Shown piece by piece: positions 1-11,699 of a stretch of 64,000 nt of DNA. Numbering within the stretch: the first letter of the stretch is position 1; each line of letters starts with the position of its first letter. Location of the stretch: assembly GCA_029962745.1 (NCBI GenBank), contig CM057161.1, positions 8,310,357 through 8,374,356 of the forward strand. Reading direction: 5' to 3'. Under the pieces are notes generated by a model, which had not been told where the DNA came from, did no database searches, and saw only the letters and a program-made list of their open reading frames with translations. This DNA comes from Echinometra lucunter (Eukaryota; Echinodermata; Echinoidea; Camarodonta; Echinometridae). Made by a program: the position numbers and the translations under genes.

Positions 1-470
1 GATTATTTTTAAACCAGAAGGAGTTAGAAAAATCTTATCGTACATCCTTAACTTAACCTTAACTTCCCAATTACCGTGTTTGTAAAAATTATGGAGAGTC
101 GTCATGTTATGCTTCAGTGAGCACAGTCAGAACACAAAATGTCCACTTTTGAAAGTTGGCAAGGTTCATGTTGTAACTTACTGATGCTTGGCCAAATTCT
201 GTATTTCCATCGCTTTATGGTATCGTTACGTTTTATGGTTGCTTCCATACATATTGTGTGCCTTATATGCGTTATTTCACGGTCGACTGAGCACACAACC
301 AAACAAAAAAGAAACAACCAGGGGGTTTTTGCAGGCTCTTCAGATGAATTTTAATAAATTTCTTGCGAAACATGTTTTAAGAGATGTCAATGACTTTCTG
401 AAATGGTATTCAATACTACATGGTTGAGTGAGCACGGAATAAAGACGAAAATAACCATGTTGAAATTTCG
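1..470. repeat. Left arm of a 7.4-kb inverted-repeat structure
   Basis: This stretch reappears, reverse-complemented and diverged, at 7015-7440. The matching order includes the TCAGAACACAAAATG segment, the GCTTCCATACAT segment, the TTTCTTGCGAAACATG segment and the GTGAGCACGGAATAAAGACG segment. The motif GA(C/G)TGAGCAC occurs at about 116, 287 and 426, dividing the arm into blocks of roughly 140-170 bp. Open frames here are short and show no recognisable domain. The structure looks like the arm of a foldback-type DNA transposon. Its true left edge may lie outside the window. Confidence 0.7.
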
Positions 471-479
471 TCAAAAGAA

Positions 480-1470
480 ATGTACTCACTCCGTGCATTG
501 ACACAGAGGTAAACTATGATTGTCATTGACGTTTTGCCGGATGCATGCATGTTGATAAATTTATGCCCTTTGAGCAGGTTTTTACGCTTGACTGAGCACA
601 TAAGATTTTTTTGTTCATCCACAAACCTACATTAGATATCTTTGATGAGGTTTAACGCTGTAAATAATGTTTAACAAGCTTAGCTAATGCTATACCACTG
701 CCAAACCCGTAACGTCAGGGTTGAGTGAGCAAGCAGTGAAAGTGTAGGGCTATGGCATCGGCTCCATTCATGTAGGGAATAAATTTTGTATAAACAAAAG
801 CTTGTTCAAGACCATCAAAAGAGGTGTCCAAAATTTCATCCCATATTTCACAGATTAAGGGGCAAAAAAATGGGCCTTTAAACCTCTGTTGACACTTACA
901 GTGCCAATCGATACTTCGAGGCTGAAACTTTGCACAGTACATCTGTGCCCTCCAAACTATTGGTAGAAGGAACAAAAATATCTTTTTGTTCCTTGTTCAG
1001 TCAAATGAATCATACCCTTTCTAGCGCATGTCCAGCTCGTCAAACACAAGCTTCATTCCTTCTACCACTAGTATGGAGGGCACAGATGTGCAAAGTTCCA
1101 GCCGTGCGGTATCCTTTGGCACTGTTGAAACAGAGGTTTAAAGGCATTTAGCTTTTGTTAATACAAAATCAATTTCCTGCATGAATGGAACCAAGGACAC
1201 GGCCCTAAACTTTATTTCTTGTCATTTTTGCTATTTTTCTGTACTGCGTGGTCACTCAAGCATGACGTTATGGGATTGGCAGTGGAATGGAATAAGCTAA
1301 GCTTGCGAAACATTATTTACAGCGTTAAACTCCATCAAAGATATCTAATGCAGGTCTGTGGATAAAACTTTTCAGTCTTATGTGCTCAGTCAAGCGTGGA
1401 AACCTGTATTAAAGGGCATAAAATTGTCAACATGCATATGCATCCGGCAAAAAGTCAATAGTCGGGTTGA
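480..1470. repeat. Long imperfect palindrome (foldback module)
   Basis: About 510-975 pairs with about 1040-1460. Examples are ATCTGTGCCCTCCA near 945 against TGGAGGGCACAGATG near 1075, AGATATCTTTGATG near 635 against CATCAAAGATATC near 1332, and GGATGCATGCATG near 540 against CATGCATATGCATCC near 1432. GACTGAGCAC-type motifs recur at about 591 and 723 and inverted at about 1250 and 1381, again acting as block borders. The spacer is centred near 1000. No coding potential is recognised. Confidence 0.7.
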
Positions 1471-2190
1471 CCACTCAGGGAGACTCCTGTTTTGAGAGAA
1501 GATTGAATTGTTTACTTATATATTTATTGGCCAGCGGAGGTGACTTATTAACCCCATACGAAAACACGGGGTCAGCCGTTACAAAATTCTAATTCCAGCC
1601 GTTGCGATTTAGGCCTAATTCAACGAGCAAAGTGCGAAGGGAGAATTACATAATCTCTCTTGCGCTCTCCCATTTCTCTCTCTCCCCCCTCTCTCTCACT
1701 CTCCTCATCTGTCACCGTACATAATGTATGGCGCGTGTGTGGCCAGTGCTTCACCTCGATTACACAAGTTTACACAGATAACAATATAGAACACCTGGGT
1801 CATTTTCTGCGGCTCGCCGAATCACAAAATAAATTTAGAAAAAAGAAATTCATTAAAAAAAACCCATAGGTTGTTAATATTTATTTTTCGCATAGAGTTA
1901 GTTTCATTATCGATCCTACATTGAGTAAGAATTTCAACATTCACAAACAATGGGAGGGGAGGCTATATGATTTTTTTTATATATATAAAGACAGCAGTCA
2001 AGTGAAAGCGATTGACTTTGTACACGTTTCACAGCGGTCTTCACAGTCAGGGGGAATTTCAAGGAGTCTGTGTTCCCTAAAACGAAGGAACTCAACGTTC
2101 CCTCTAAAAGGGTAATCTCCCTGACTGTTGACTGTCCTAATTAACTAACAGTTGAACCTAGAAAAACTTTGAGTAAATTTGCATAAATCA
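1471..2190. other. Non-coding stretch, CT-rich patch and short hairpin
   Basis: No gene is recognised. A CT-rich simple-sequence patch lies at about 1650-1705. GTCAGGGGGAATTTC near 2047 is partly complementary to the AATCTCCCTGAC segment near 2111, giving a short stem. The rest is AT-rich and featureless by eye. Confidence 0.4.
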
Positions 2191-2199
2191 GTATGCATA

Positions 2200-3120
2200 C
2201 AGGTTACACAGCGCAAAGACCACTTACACAGAATGTTCAAATGAACTACTGTACGTGCTAATTGTGCGCTGATACGGAACTACTGTACGTGCTAAGTCCC
2301 TGCTAAGTGCGCTGATACGGAACTCTAATAGCGTTGCCCATCTCGTGATTGCAACCTGTGATAAAAAGAAAAGACCTTAATACAAACATGGATGCACATC
2401 CAACTAGATATTTGTGGGACATTGAAATCTTTTCAGTGTTATTTTTACAATTAGAAATCACGTTTTAGTACTAAGAATCATATATATTTCAACTTCCTTA
2501 TCTGTAAACAACTTTGGGTACTTTTTTGCACCTAGAATAAGAGTTGGCTCCTCCAAATGAATCGCTAGCGCTAGCAGGTAGGCACCTTCTTGTATTGTTT
2601 GTTGTATTTTGTTAAAATGCTAGAGTCCAAATATTTTCAACCACTGATATGTGATTCTGTGCGTGAACGCTACTTAAGTCCGACTAGAATATGGCTGCAG
2701 TAAACATTTTTTTAAAGATGGGCTTAAACAAAGAATATATCGCTGTTAGTACATTCTTAATGTATGTAAGACTAAGTTTTCAACCATTTGATTTGATTTG
2801 ATTTGATATTCATTTATTTTTCCATATACATAACAAATTATAACAATCTTTCAGCATGCATAATCACATAAAATCATAAATAGAAAAAAGGGATCGTCAT
2901 TCCTTGACTGAATTCTCAGTACTAAACCTTGACCTGTAATTGCAAAAATATGTCTAAACTTTATTCTGCATCCCTACAAAACCCCTGTTTTATGGAAGTA
3001 TCACACATCAGTCTACCCCGTTTCGTTTCATCCGAACTTGAATTCATGAGATTGACAACGCTATTAAAGTTCCATATCACCGCACATACACAATTAGTAC
3101 GTAGTTCAGTTTACATATTC
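2200..3120. repeat. Dispersed repeat in two inverted copies plus a LINE-type tail
   Basis: The segment at about 2205-2530 is related to 14500-14760 in the same orientation. The segment at about 2925-3110 is the reverse complement of the same family, with shared landmarks such as GGAACT-TAATAG and GATAAAACGAAA. The two copies therefore face each other. TTTGATTTGATTTGATTTGA at about 2787, followed by TTCATTTATTTTTCC, reads on the minus strand like the ATCAAATCAAAT tail of a non-LTR retrotransposon. No gene is recognised. Confidence 0.5.
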
Positions 3121-4042
3121 TTTGGAAGTTGTCATGGGTGGGATATCCTGTATCCGGTTCCATGACATATGCTCCGCCGACATATGCTCCGCCGACAACT
3201 GCTCCAAAAAGTGCGACAAGTGCTCCGCGACAAATGCTCCGGGATAATTGCTCAGCCGACATTTGCTCCGCCGACATTTGCTCCGCCAACATTTGCTCCG
3301 CCGACATATGCTCCGCCGACAACTGCTCCGCCGACATATGCTCCAAAACTACGACATTTGCTCCTCCGACATTTGGTCCACCGATAATTGCTCCGCCGAA
3401 ATATGCTCCGAAATTACGACATTTGCTCCGCCAACATTTGCTCCGCCGACACTTGCTCCTCGACATTTGCCCCGCCGAATTAATAATAATTCGACTCTAC
3501 TCCGACAATTGATCATGTGACAATTTCCTCGCCGACAATTTCTCCGCCGAAATATATTCCGAAGACACGACACTTGCACCGGTGAAAGTTGCTTCATCGA
3601 CACCACAAAATGAATTTAAGGGCTTGCTTTTATCATTATAGGTCACCACTGGCGTACTGGAGGGGGGGGCTTGGGGGGGGGGGGCGCCAGCCCCCCCAAA
3701 TAAATTTCAACCATGGTTTATTTTCAATTTTATATTAGTGTTATCGCACGAATTTCATTACTTCTCCCTAGACTCCCTTTCTACTGTTAAGTAACGCATT
3801 CAGAATATCCCAAATAGCATGAATAGCAAGGCAGAAAACACGCATAATATCAATACTAATGTGTTTTATGATATAACACTTGGTTTTATCTGTTTATCTG
3901 ACAATGGATTCAAACTTTGATAATGAATATTCTTAGATTTACCAAAACTAGACACGGGCTTTAAGTTTGCAGTCCCAAATAGTGTTCTTTTACAGAGTTG
4001 CAAACCATCAATACTGCAAAAAACTCCTTTACCATGGGAGTG

Positions 4043-4333
4043 CACTTGCGCAGCCAGGGGGGGGGGGACGATGGGGGCGGTCCCCCCGATCCAAAACGCC
4101 AACAAAAAAGAAAGAAAAAGTAGAAGGAAAAAAAGCAGGAGTGAGAAAAGAAAAAAGGTAAGAGAACTTAAGAAGAGCGGGAGCAGACAAGGAACAATTC
4201 AAAGAAACGTCGGAGCTTCCGCGCTTCGCGCGGGAGGGGGAAATCTCCCCCCTCCCTGCACCCTCCCCCCTAGGGAGCGCGCTTGGCGCGCTCACAACCG
4301 CCCCACTAAAATGAAATCCTGGCTACGCCACTG
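4043..4333. mobile_element. Nested 291-bp hAT-like MITE with target duplication TGGGAGTG
   Basis: TGGGAGTG at 4035-4042 is repeated exactly at 4334-4341. Inside it, CACTTGCGCAGCCAGG on the left and CCTGGCTACGCCACTG on the right are inverted repeats matching at about 13 of 16 positions. The GC-rich interior includes GCTTCCGCGCTTCGCGCGGG and a G/C-run block. A related block without clear ends recurs at 4590-4725, suggesting a second, broken copy. Confidence 0.75.
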
Positions 4334-4589
4334 TGGGAGTGAAACCTTGGTACCCCACCGCATCACACCCTCTCCATGCTCGTTTATTTCATAGTGTCTT
4401 TGTCTGTATTATTATCATAAGTAATAAAGTATTTTGTGTAACCCTGGCATTTGTTTGAAACTTAAGAAGATTATTTGGGCTGCATGTTTTCATAATCATG
4501 TTTCCAGGTTCATGAAAAAATATCCTTTTCCGGTCGGTAGATTCATGACACGTTTATCCATAACAGAACATGTCATCAAACATGTCATC

Positions 4590-4725
4590 AAACGTCGGAG
4601 CTTCCGCGCTTCGCGCGGGAGGGGGGAAACTCCCCCCTCCCTGCACCCGCCCCCCTAGGGAGCGCGCTCATTAAGTGATTCACACACTTCGTGTGCTCAC
4701 TACCGCCCCACTAAAATGAAATCCT
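4590..4725. repeat. Second copy of the C-rich repeat core
   Basis: This block runs from the AACGTCGGAGCTTCCGCGC segment to the CCCCACTAAAATGAAATCC segment, in the same order and orientation as 4203-4320. It contains a short local insertion, ATTCACACACTTCGTGTG. The TIR ends seen around the other copy are not visible, so it is a truncated family member. Confidence 0.6.
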
Positions 4726-5974
4726 TTTGTTGGAAATGAGAGGAAATAATAATTGAACTGAAATGAAGTTGGAATTTAAGTCGAAAAAATGAAAAAGCTC
4801 CGTATCGTGAGGGGGGGGGGGGGTACCCCGGCTCGGTCGCTACACTCCCTCAGGGTTGGTCGCTTCGCTCCTCGCAAAGATTGAGCCCCCCCAAATATTT
4901 TGGCTCATTACGCCACTGTAGGTCACTGTAAATACAAATACCATGGCATCTAGGAAAAACAGTTATTATTTGAGTAATCAGAGTAATCAGAGTAAATCAG
5001 AGTAAAATGCAAAGTAGTTTGCAAATTAAGATCAAAATACTGCGGTATGTCAAAATGCCCCTTAAAAGTGTTTTGCATAGAATGTAGGGTATGCTTTTCT
5101 TCTTTTTTAAGTGCACCTTTTCGCTGGTGCTCCCCAACTTTGAAAGACACTCCGCTGCCCCTGGCCAGACCAGGCCCACCCCCACTCCCCTTCCTGCGAC
5201 CTTCTGTAAAACTTATGGAAGCACACATGCACATACGATGATGCTACATTTGCTTCTGCGATAATTGCTCCTCTCTTAATTTCTCCGTAGACATAGGGTT
5301 AGGGTTGTAGAGGTTTTGGTTTAGAATTATATGAGAATAAGGATTAATCTTAGTGTTAGGTTTCCTTGGGAGCAATTGTCATGGAACCGCACATACACAC
5401 ACGCGCGTACATTCCCCTTTGCAGTTTACTCTGATTACTCAAATACTATTTTATTTATACTATTGTATTAACTCCATGGCGCCGATGGAGCAATGGTCAC
5501 CGGTTCAAGTGAATATATTTCGGCTGAGAAATTGTCGTAGTTTCGGAGCATATGTCGGCAGAGCAAATGTCGGTGGAGCAATATTTTCGTCGACGGAGCA
5601 AATGTCGGCAGAGCAAAAGCCGGCATTTCGGAGCGTAGGTCGGCGGAGCAATTGTCGGCGGAGCAAATGTCGGCGGAGCAAATATCGGCGGATCAATTGT
5701 CTCGGAGCATTTGTCGCAGAGCACTTGTCGCACTTTTCGGAGCAGTCGTCGGCGGAACCTAATATGTCGTGTCACCCCTGTATTCATATAGATTCATGGG
5801 GCAATAGTAGGAGAGTTCACGTACCTGCCAGGTTCTTCCAAGACCCTGCGAATCCTGCTATATCTCACACCGTTTTTTCATCGTCTTCACCAATAAGTGC
5901 CGCTTCCCTATCAACCAGAAACCATGCTACCACAAGAAGATCTTGAAGAAGTACAAGATAGGAGGCCCTTTTCA

Positions 5975-6960
5975 GGACCAGTCATGTCAGTTTTGACTTT
6001 CAACGTTAAATGAATTTCAACAGCCAAGCAGGAACTACTTGCTGACATTTGTGTCCGGAAGCAGTGTCAAGGACTCTGTATACAAGAGACACATCGTTGC
6101 CAAGATGACATCCGACCCCGAGTTTCTGATATGTAGATTTTCAGGCTCGTGTCGTTTTTGCACTTTAATTATCTCTTTAATGAGAGAGAATTGGGTTCTA
6201 AAATGAAAGACCATGGCCAGAGAATGATAAAACTGAAAATATTTGACTTTGGAAGGAATTTTAGGGGTTTGTGCCACTTCGTGTATTCAGCGACGATTTA
6301 TGCAGATGACCTATGTATCACCACTCAAACAGTGGACTTTGCTGAGGCAGAAACCATCTTAAGTGAGGCACTTGACAACTTGTCCTACTACAACGAAAAC
6401 CACCTGAGAGCCACCCCTTCCAAAACTCACGTATGTGCTTTCCACCTGAAGAACAAACATTCCAACAGAAGGCTAGAGATGTCTTGGAATGTCACTGTTC
6501 TCGAGCACTGTGAAAACCCAGTTTATCTTGGCCATGTTGGCGTCACCCTCGATCGATCTCTAACCTACAAAGCTCATGTCAACAAGCTGAAAGGGAAAAT
6601 AAGCGCCAGGAATGCCGTACTTCACAAGCTTAGCACATCAAGCTGGGGAGCAAATCCTGCTATTATCAGATCAACAACTTTGGCTGTCTGTTTCTCTGCT
6701 GCTGAGTACGCTAAATGCGCAGTGTGGGGACGTTCAGCTCATGCAAAGAAGATAGATCCTGTGCTGAACACAAGCTGTCGCTGCATCACTGGCTGCATGA
6801 AACCCACCAAGGAGACGACCTCTATCTTCTCTCTGGCATTGCTCCCCCCGTGGTAAGACGGACAGTAGCCAGTCAACAGGAACGCTTTAGGCAATCAGAG
6901 GATGAGAGACACCCATCTATGGCCACCCTTCGACACCTCAACGCTTGAAATCGCGTAGAA
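5975..6960 (+). pseudogene. Decayed non-LTR retrotransposon (endonuclease start fused to RT end)
   Basis: At 5980-6135 a frame with one internal TGA reads like the start of an APE-type endonuclease, with a KQELLADIC segment and then CIQETH, the E-T-H catalytic neighbourhood. After a disrupted stretch, 6290-6850 encodes a reverse-transcriptase C-terminal half with an intact YADD box (ATIYADDLC) and the later motif LGHVGVTLDRSLTYKAHV. The frame shifts near 6805, and the continuation (SGIAPPVVRRTVASQQERF) is in another frame. The middle of the element is deleted. It lies inside the 1-7440 inverted repeat and is not functional. Confidence 0.75.
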
Positions 6961-7014
6961 GTTTCCTTGCTACTGTCTCCCCCTTAGAAGGCAGGGAAAT
7001 TTCAGCATGGTTAT

Positions 7015-7440
7015 TTTCGTCTTTATTCCGTGCTCACTCTACCATGTAATATTAAATACCATTTCAGAAAGTCATTGACACCTCTTAAAACATGTTTTGC
7101 AAGAAATTTATCAAAATTTAACTGAAAAGCCTGCGAAAAACCCACTAGTTTCTTTTTTGGTTGTGTGCTTAGTCAACCGTGAAATGACGCATATAAGTCA
7201 CATAACATGTATGGAAGCAACCATAGATCATAACACATACCCTAAAGTGACGGAAATCTAGAGTTTGTTCAAGCATCAACAAGTTAAAGTTACATTATGA
7301 ACCTTGCGAACTTTCCAAATTGGCCATTTTGTGTTCTGACTGTGGTCACTGGAGCATTACATGACGACTCACCATAATTTTTTCACACAAAGGGTAGCTA
7401 GGAAGTAACTCCTCCTGGTTAGAAAATAATCGCGGTTTGT
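7015..7440. repeat. Right arm of the 7.4-kb inverted-repeat structure
   Basis: This is the reverse-complement partner of 1-470, including CGTGCTCACTCTACC at 7029 (partner near 426), CATGTTTTGCAAGAAATTT, the GGTTGTGTGCTTAGTCAACC block and CATTTTGTGTTCTGACTG. The two arms bracket the TU-like element, the nested hAT-like elements and the decayed LINE. The right edge is near 7440, just before AATAATCG. Confidence 0.7.
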
Positions 7441-7509
7441 TTCAGGGGGGATTATTTTTGTGCACAGTTTAGTATTCAACAAATCAGTGATTCATGTGCG
7501 TTGATATAA

Positions 7510-8990
7510 TTAAGAAAGGTCGATCCTTTAAGTGATAAATGGGCACCTAAAGGACATGGGCATTACAAGTGACATTTTAAAAACTGAAATAGGTGGGCAA
7601 CTAACCACACTCTGTAATCAGATATTGAAGAAGAAACAAATACCAGTATGTTGGAAAGAGGCAAAAGTTATCCTTCTTTTCAAAAAGGGAGAAAAAAAAT
7701 AGACAACAAAAACTACAGAGCTATAAGCTTGCTTTCACATGTATACAAGATTTTCACAAGGATCCTATTAAGAAGGATCAAGGACATACTAGATGAGAAC
7801 CAGCCAAGAGAACAGACACGTTTCCGAAGTGAATTCTCAACGACAGACCACCTTCATGCTTTAAATCAAGTAACTGAAAGGACACAGGAATATAATATTG
7901 ATCTGTGTATAGGTTTCATCGACTATGAAAAAGCATTCGATTCTGCTGAACATGATGACCTTTTCACAGCACTTCGCTCAGTGGGCATAAATGAAGCTTA
8001 TGTTCAAATTATAGAGGACATCTATGAAAATGCCACAGCCAGAATTCATTTGGAAAACGATATCTCCAAAGTAGTCCGGGTTGGGAGAGGCGTACGTCAA
8101 GGGGACACATCATCTCCAAAAATATTCACAGCAGAACTGGAAGAGGTATTCAAAAATGCGTCCACACAGGGAGATGGAATAAACATTGATGGAGAACAGT
8201 TAAGAAATCTAAGATTTGCGGGCGATGTAGCTCTATTCTCAACATCAGTAAGTGGTATGGAGAAACAGCTAAACAACCTGGACAGAGAAATTAGCAAGAT
8301 TGGACTCAACTTACACAAAGGGAAGACAAAATACATGACAAATTTCAAGTCAGATGAAAGGGTAATCATCGATGGGGAGAGTAGTGAAAGAATCTCTATC
8401 TACAAATACTTAGGACAAAATGTAGAGATGGAGGCACACTCAAAGGAGGAAATTCTAGCCAGAGTTAAGGAGGGGTGGAATTGCTTCGGGAGATACAAGG
8501 ATATTATTTGTGACAAGAAGTTGCCAATGACACTGAGAAAGAAACTGTTCATTCCTTGTATCATCCCTACAATGACATATGGAACTGAAACGTGGACAAC
8601 TACTAAACAACTGGAGCAGAAGTTGAGTACAACACAGAGGTCAATGAAGAGAAGAATGTTAAACATCTCACTGAGGGACAAAATTAGAAATACAGAAATT
8701 AGAAAACATACACAAGTCAAAGATATCATGGAAAAAGTGAAAGAGGCAAAATGGAGATGGGCAAGACATCTAATTAGAAGAAAAGATAATAGGTGGTCAA
8801 AGAGGGCTACAGAATGGACACCAAGATATGGGAAAAGATCTAGAGGGAGACGTCGATGGTGAGACGATATTACAACATATGTGGGTAGCTAGTGGACAAG
8901 ACTGGCCCAGAACAAAGGATGTGGAGGAATCATGAAGAGGGCTACATCCAGCAGTGGATGAACTTAGCCTAATCATCAAAGGAAATCTAC
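7510..8990 (+). pseudogene. RTE-like LINE reverse transcriptase, 5'-truncated and inactive
   Basis: The long frame at 7648-8862 encodes RT motifs in order: NYRAISLLSHVYKIF, GFIDYEKAFDS, RQGD, a polymerase box and YKYLGQNVEMEAHSKEEI, then a C-terminal TYGTETWT segment. It resembles the RTE-type endonuclease-RT family. The polymerase box reads RFAGDVALFS, so the first catalytic Asp of the usual A-D-D is Gly. Upstream coding (KEAKVILLFKKGE) is one frame off, shifted at an A-run near 7690. TGA at 8860 interrupts the usual RRRRW-x-DD tail, which continues recognisably to about 8950. The element is dead: truncated, frameshifted and active-site mutated. Confidence 0.8.
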
Positions 8991-10008
8991 ACTGAGAGGC
9001 CCAGAAATCTTAGATAATGCCAAATATGATGAAATCAATTATGAAGGGAAATAAATTATCTTAAGAGGGTCATACTTCAGGAAAATGGACAAAACGGCTC
9101 TAGGACCCAAATTTTAGGTGGCCCCATTTCCTGAATTATTCAGCATACACAACTCTACCATCATAAAAAGGTTCACAATTCCTTCCATTTTCAGCATATT
9201 CAGCACCAATCAACTGGACTACAATGAAATGTACAAGAATGAGAAACTGACAGCTGAAGCAGCATGTGCATAAAAAGTTATCAACTGCCATGCAAAAGAA
9301 TAGTCTATTATGATTATGGCTTGAGACTAAAACAATTCAGAAGGGATGGCAAATGTAGTTTTGGGAACCCTTCATTTTCCTGATTATAATCCTTTTTAAA
9401 TATTTCGTTCTCCCAGTGTTACACAAAACTAAAGACGATTTTTCTCACATGAAATTACTTTGATCTCTCCTAAAGACTTCTCCTCGGCCGTCAGATAGTT
9501 TGGAAAGCTCGCTCCGTACGCCAGATCCATCCGCTGATAAGTATTACTAAAACTCTTCATTCTCTCATTTCGTTACATGCTAGTACCAAACAGCCATTGA
9601 CTCTACATGTATTTATTTATTTATTTTTTTTTGCTCTTGTCTCTTAGAAACAGCAAATGATTGGATTATATATGCACGTGTGCCGATTTGTGTTCGTGGT
9701 GGTGGTGGTGGTGGGAGGAGGGGGGGGGGGGGGGTGATTGATGTCGAATATCCTCGGCTAGGGAGAAAAGCGACCTGGCGGGGGAAGGGTGTGGGTTGGG
9801 ACGGTATCCCCCCCCCCCCCCCCCCCTCCATCACGATAGGAACTTTTAAACTTATACTCTTAGTAAAACACACCCACACACTCACACACCCACACACATT
9901 TCAGAGCATTTGATAGCGGTTTTAAAGCAATTACTAACGTGCGAAACTCCAAAGTTTTCTTTGAATTCTTGATTTTGGTCGCCGTAGCATTGTTTTGACG
10001 GTGAATTA
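8990..10008. other. Non-coding stretch with poly-G/poly-C repeat
   Basis: No gene is recognised. A GTGGTGGTGG and G-run segment followed by a C-run (about 9690-9830) is related, inverted, to 43020-43110: both carry the landmark GAATATCCTCGGC beside the homopolymer. CACACA-type simple repeat lies near 9865-9900. The remainder is AT-rich and unremarkable. Confidence 0.4.
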
Positions 10009-11692
10009 TTAGGTGGTCTGTCATCTTTGACAGATCACCTCTTAATTTCGTCAGAATTTTCTTTCTTTATTTTTATTTCTTCAACCCACCATTTTTGTGC
10101 ACTCGAAATCTCAGAATCGGCTGGGTCAAATTTCATGAAATTTTCGTCAGTTATTAGTCTTAATAAGATTTCGCCGTTCCATATATTTTCATGCTCATCT
10201 GGTCATCGTGACGTCATCCAGGCGCCATTTTATGAAAATCAACTTAGGGTCATATCTTCATAACGGAAAGTCATTTTTTATTCATATTTGGCATGATGAA
10301 TGTTCATATCAGTCCAAACATTTTCATCTATTTAGACGCGCGCGTACGCGTACGTCCGCGCGTCAACGTGCGCGCAAAAATTAAAAATGCTCAGAATCGA
10401 CTCATATTCATTTTGCACACGTTTCAGGCCATTTTAAGCAGTTCAAAAATTTGCGCGCGTTCGCGTCCGGATGCGCGTCATATGCGCGCGCACATCCCAA
10501 ATAACGTTAAAACGCCCGTTTTTTTCACTTGATTTGCATTCCTGATACTTTTCTTAACAATTTCCATCAATTTAGAACTGATTTTGACTAACCATAAGGT
10601 CGCACGCGCGCGTCAAATTTCAAAATTCGTGCGGGCGCCTATTGTGCAAATAATGTAAAAACACGCAAAAACATGCCCCTTTAAAATCCGTCATAGCTCC
10701 TTAGAATGCGTGGAGACCCCCAATTTTTTTTACATATTCTGAAAGCTTATGAGTTGTAGATGTGAATCCATGACAAAAATTTATCTTATCGATGCTATGA
10801 CGTCATCCTATTCTTATGTGAACTAAAAATTTTGATTTTTAATTTTTGACGTTATATTTTTTTCCTTTAACCGAGACTATCTCGCTATTTATTCATCGAT
10901 TTTCGCTGAGATTTCGATATGTTGTAGCTGAGACAATTCTCTACAAATAATTTTGTCAGTGTTACTCATTTTGATGACGTTATCATGGTCTAAATTCACG
11001 ATAAAAGGTACCATGTCAATTTTTCTCATTTTACGTGTATTCTCTATGGGACATAACCTTTACGTAATTCTCGATTCTACATTCTCGTCTTCTTTGATCA
11101 AGATTTCCCTTATTTCTGATTGATTTTCGCCCATCTTTAAGCATGTTGCAGCTGAGAAAATTCTCTGTCTTATGCATTCATATCTTTTTTAAGCAAGTGT
11201 CGAAAACATGTCGAAATTTTGACTGGAAAACCTGATATTAGAATTTCGTTTGAATCTACGTGTTATCTCTATGAGCTGTTTTCAGGTATACCTTCAAAGC
11301 ACTTTCTCACATGCTCAAGGTCCCTGCTTCGAGCCCCGGACGGAAGGGGGGCAAATTTTTCCTTTTGCTTTCTTTTTACATGTTATATTACTATCCTCTT
11401 TAACTATATAATTACATATACGGTCACAGTCAATGAAATAAACTGCTGATTTTCGCCCGTTATGACAATTGCATTGCAGTGCACTGTAGTTTATGTACAA
11501 CTCTATAGAAATCTGATTAGTTCAGGTGAATTAAAGCTTTGGATCACCTTTTAAGTATTCTTCGAAAAATCAAATCATCCAATTTCTATGACGTTAGTCT
11601 CCTATCGAGACGTTAAAGTGTTATCAAAAGTCTTACCAACGAATTTATCACAATCCACGTCGAAACCTAAAAGATGCCGACAGACCACCTAA
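10009..11692. repeat. Dispersed element, copy 1 (palindromic AGGTGGTCTGTC end)
   Basis: It begins with a 30-bp near-palindrome at 10011-10040 (AGGTGGTCTGTCATC, spacer, then the complement) and ends at 11679-11692 with GACAGACCACCTAA, the inverse of its start. The body contains repeated blocks such as GCTGAGACAATTCTCTACAA and TTTTACGTGTATTCTCTATG. The same blocks in the same order occur at 14812-16735. No open frame has a recognisable domain. It looks like a non-autonomous transposon or a relic. Confidence 0.6.
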
Positions 11693-11699
11693 TTTGTCA

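Larger units (their letters stand above)
3647..4918. mobile_element. hAT-like non-autonomous element with 8-bp target duplication TAGGTCAC
   Basis: The direct repeat TAGGTCAC lies at 3639-3646 and again at 4919-4926. Immediately inside are CACTGGCGTA on the left and TACGCCACTG on the right, inverted repeats matching at 9 of 10 positions. An 8-bp target duplication with short TIRs is the hAT signature. The interior has poly-G/poly-C runs and at least one nested element, and encodes no transposase. It is inserted inside the TU-like element. Confidence 0.75.
3163..5772. mobile_element. TU-like foldback transposon with 15-bp tandem-repeat arms
   Basis: The left arm (about 3163-3620) is a tandem array of a 15-bp unit, GCTCCGCCGACATTT and variants. 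The right arm (about 5490-5772) is the same array reverse-complemented. The outer ends also pair: the AAAAAGTGCGACAAGTGCTC segment near 3208 matches the right-arm segment near 5725. Sea-urchin TU elements are described as having long inverted repeats whose outer domain is built of 15-bp tandem repeats, and this architecture matches. The family assignment is from architecture, since I cannot compare sequences. Open frames through the arrays encode only the repeat-derived APPT(F/Y) pentapeptide and are not genes. Other insertions occupy the middle. A target duplication for this element was not found. Confidence 0.6.

Noticed and set aside
3077..3520. Overlapping frames encoding repeated APPTF/APPTY or EQMSAEQ peptides
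   Set aside because: They are translations of the 15-bp tandem array in several frames and both strands; the repeat alone explains their openness.
5497..5946. Frames over the right TU-like arm
   Set aside because: Same reason: repeat-derived, mirrored on the other arm.
11310..11345. GCTTCGAGCCCCGG resembling a tRNA/SINE B box
   Set aside because: No A box or cloverleaf could be drawn around it.
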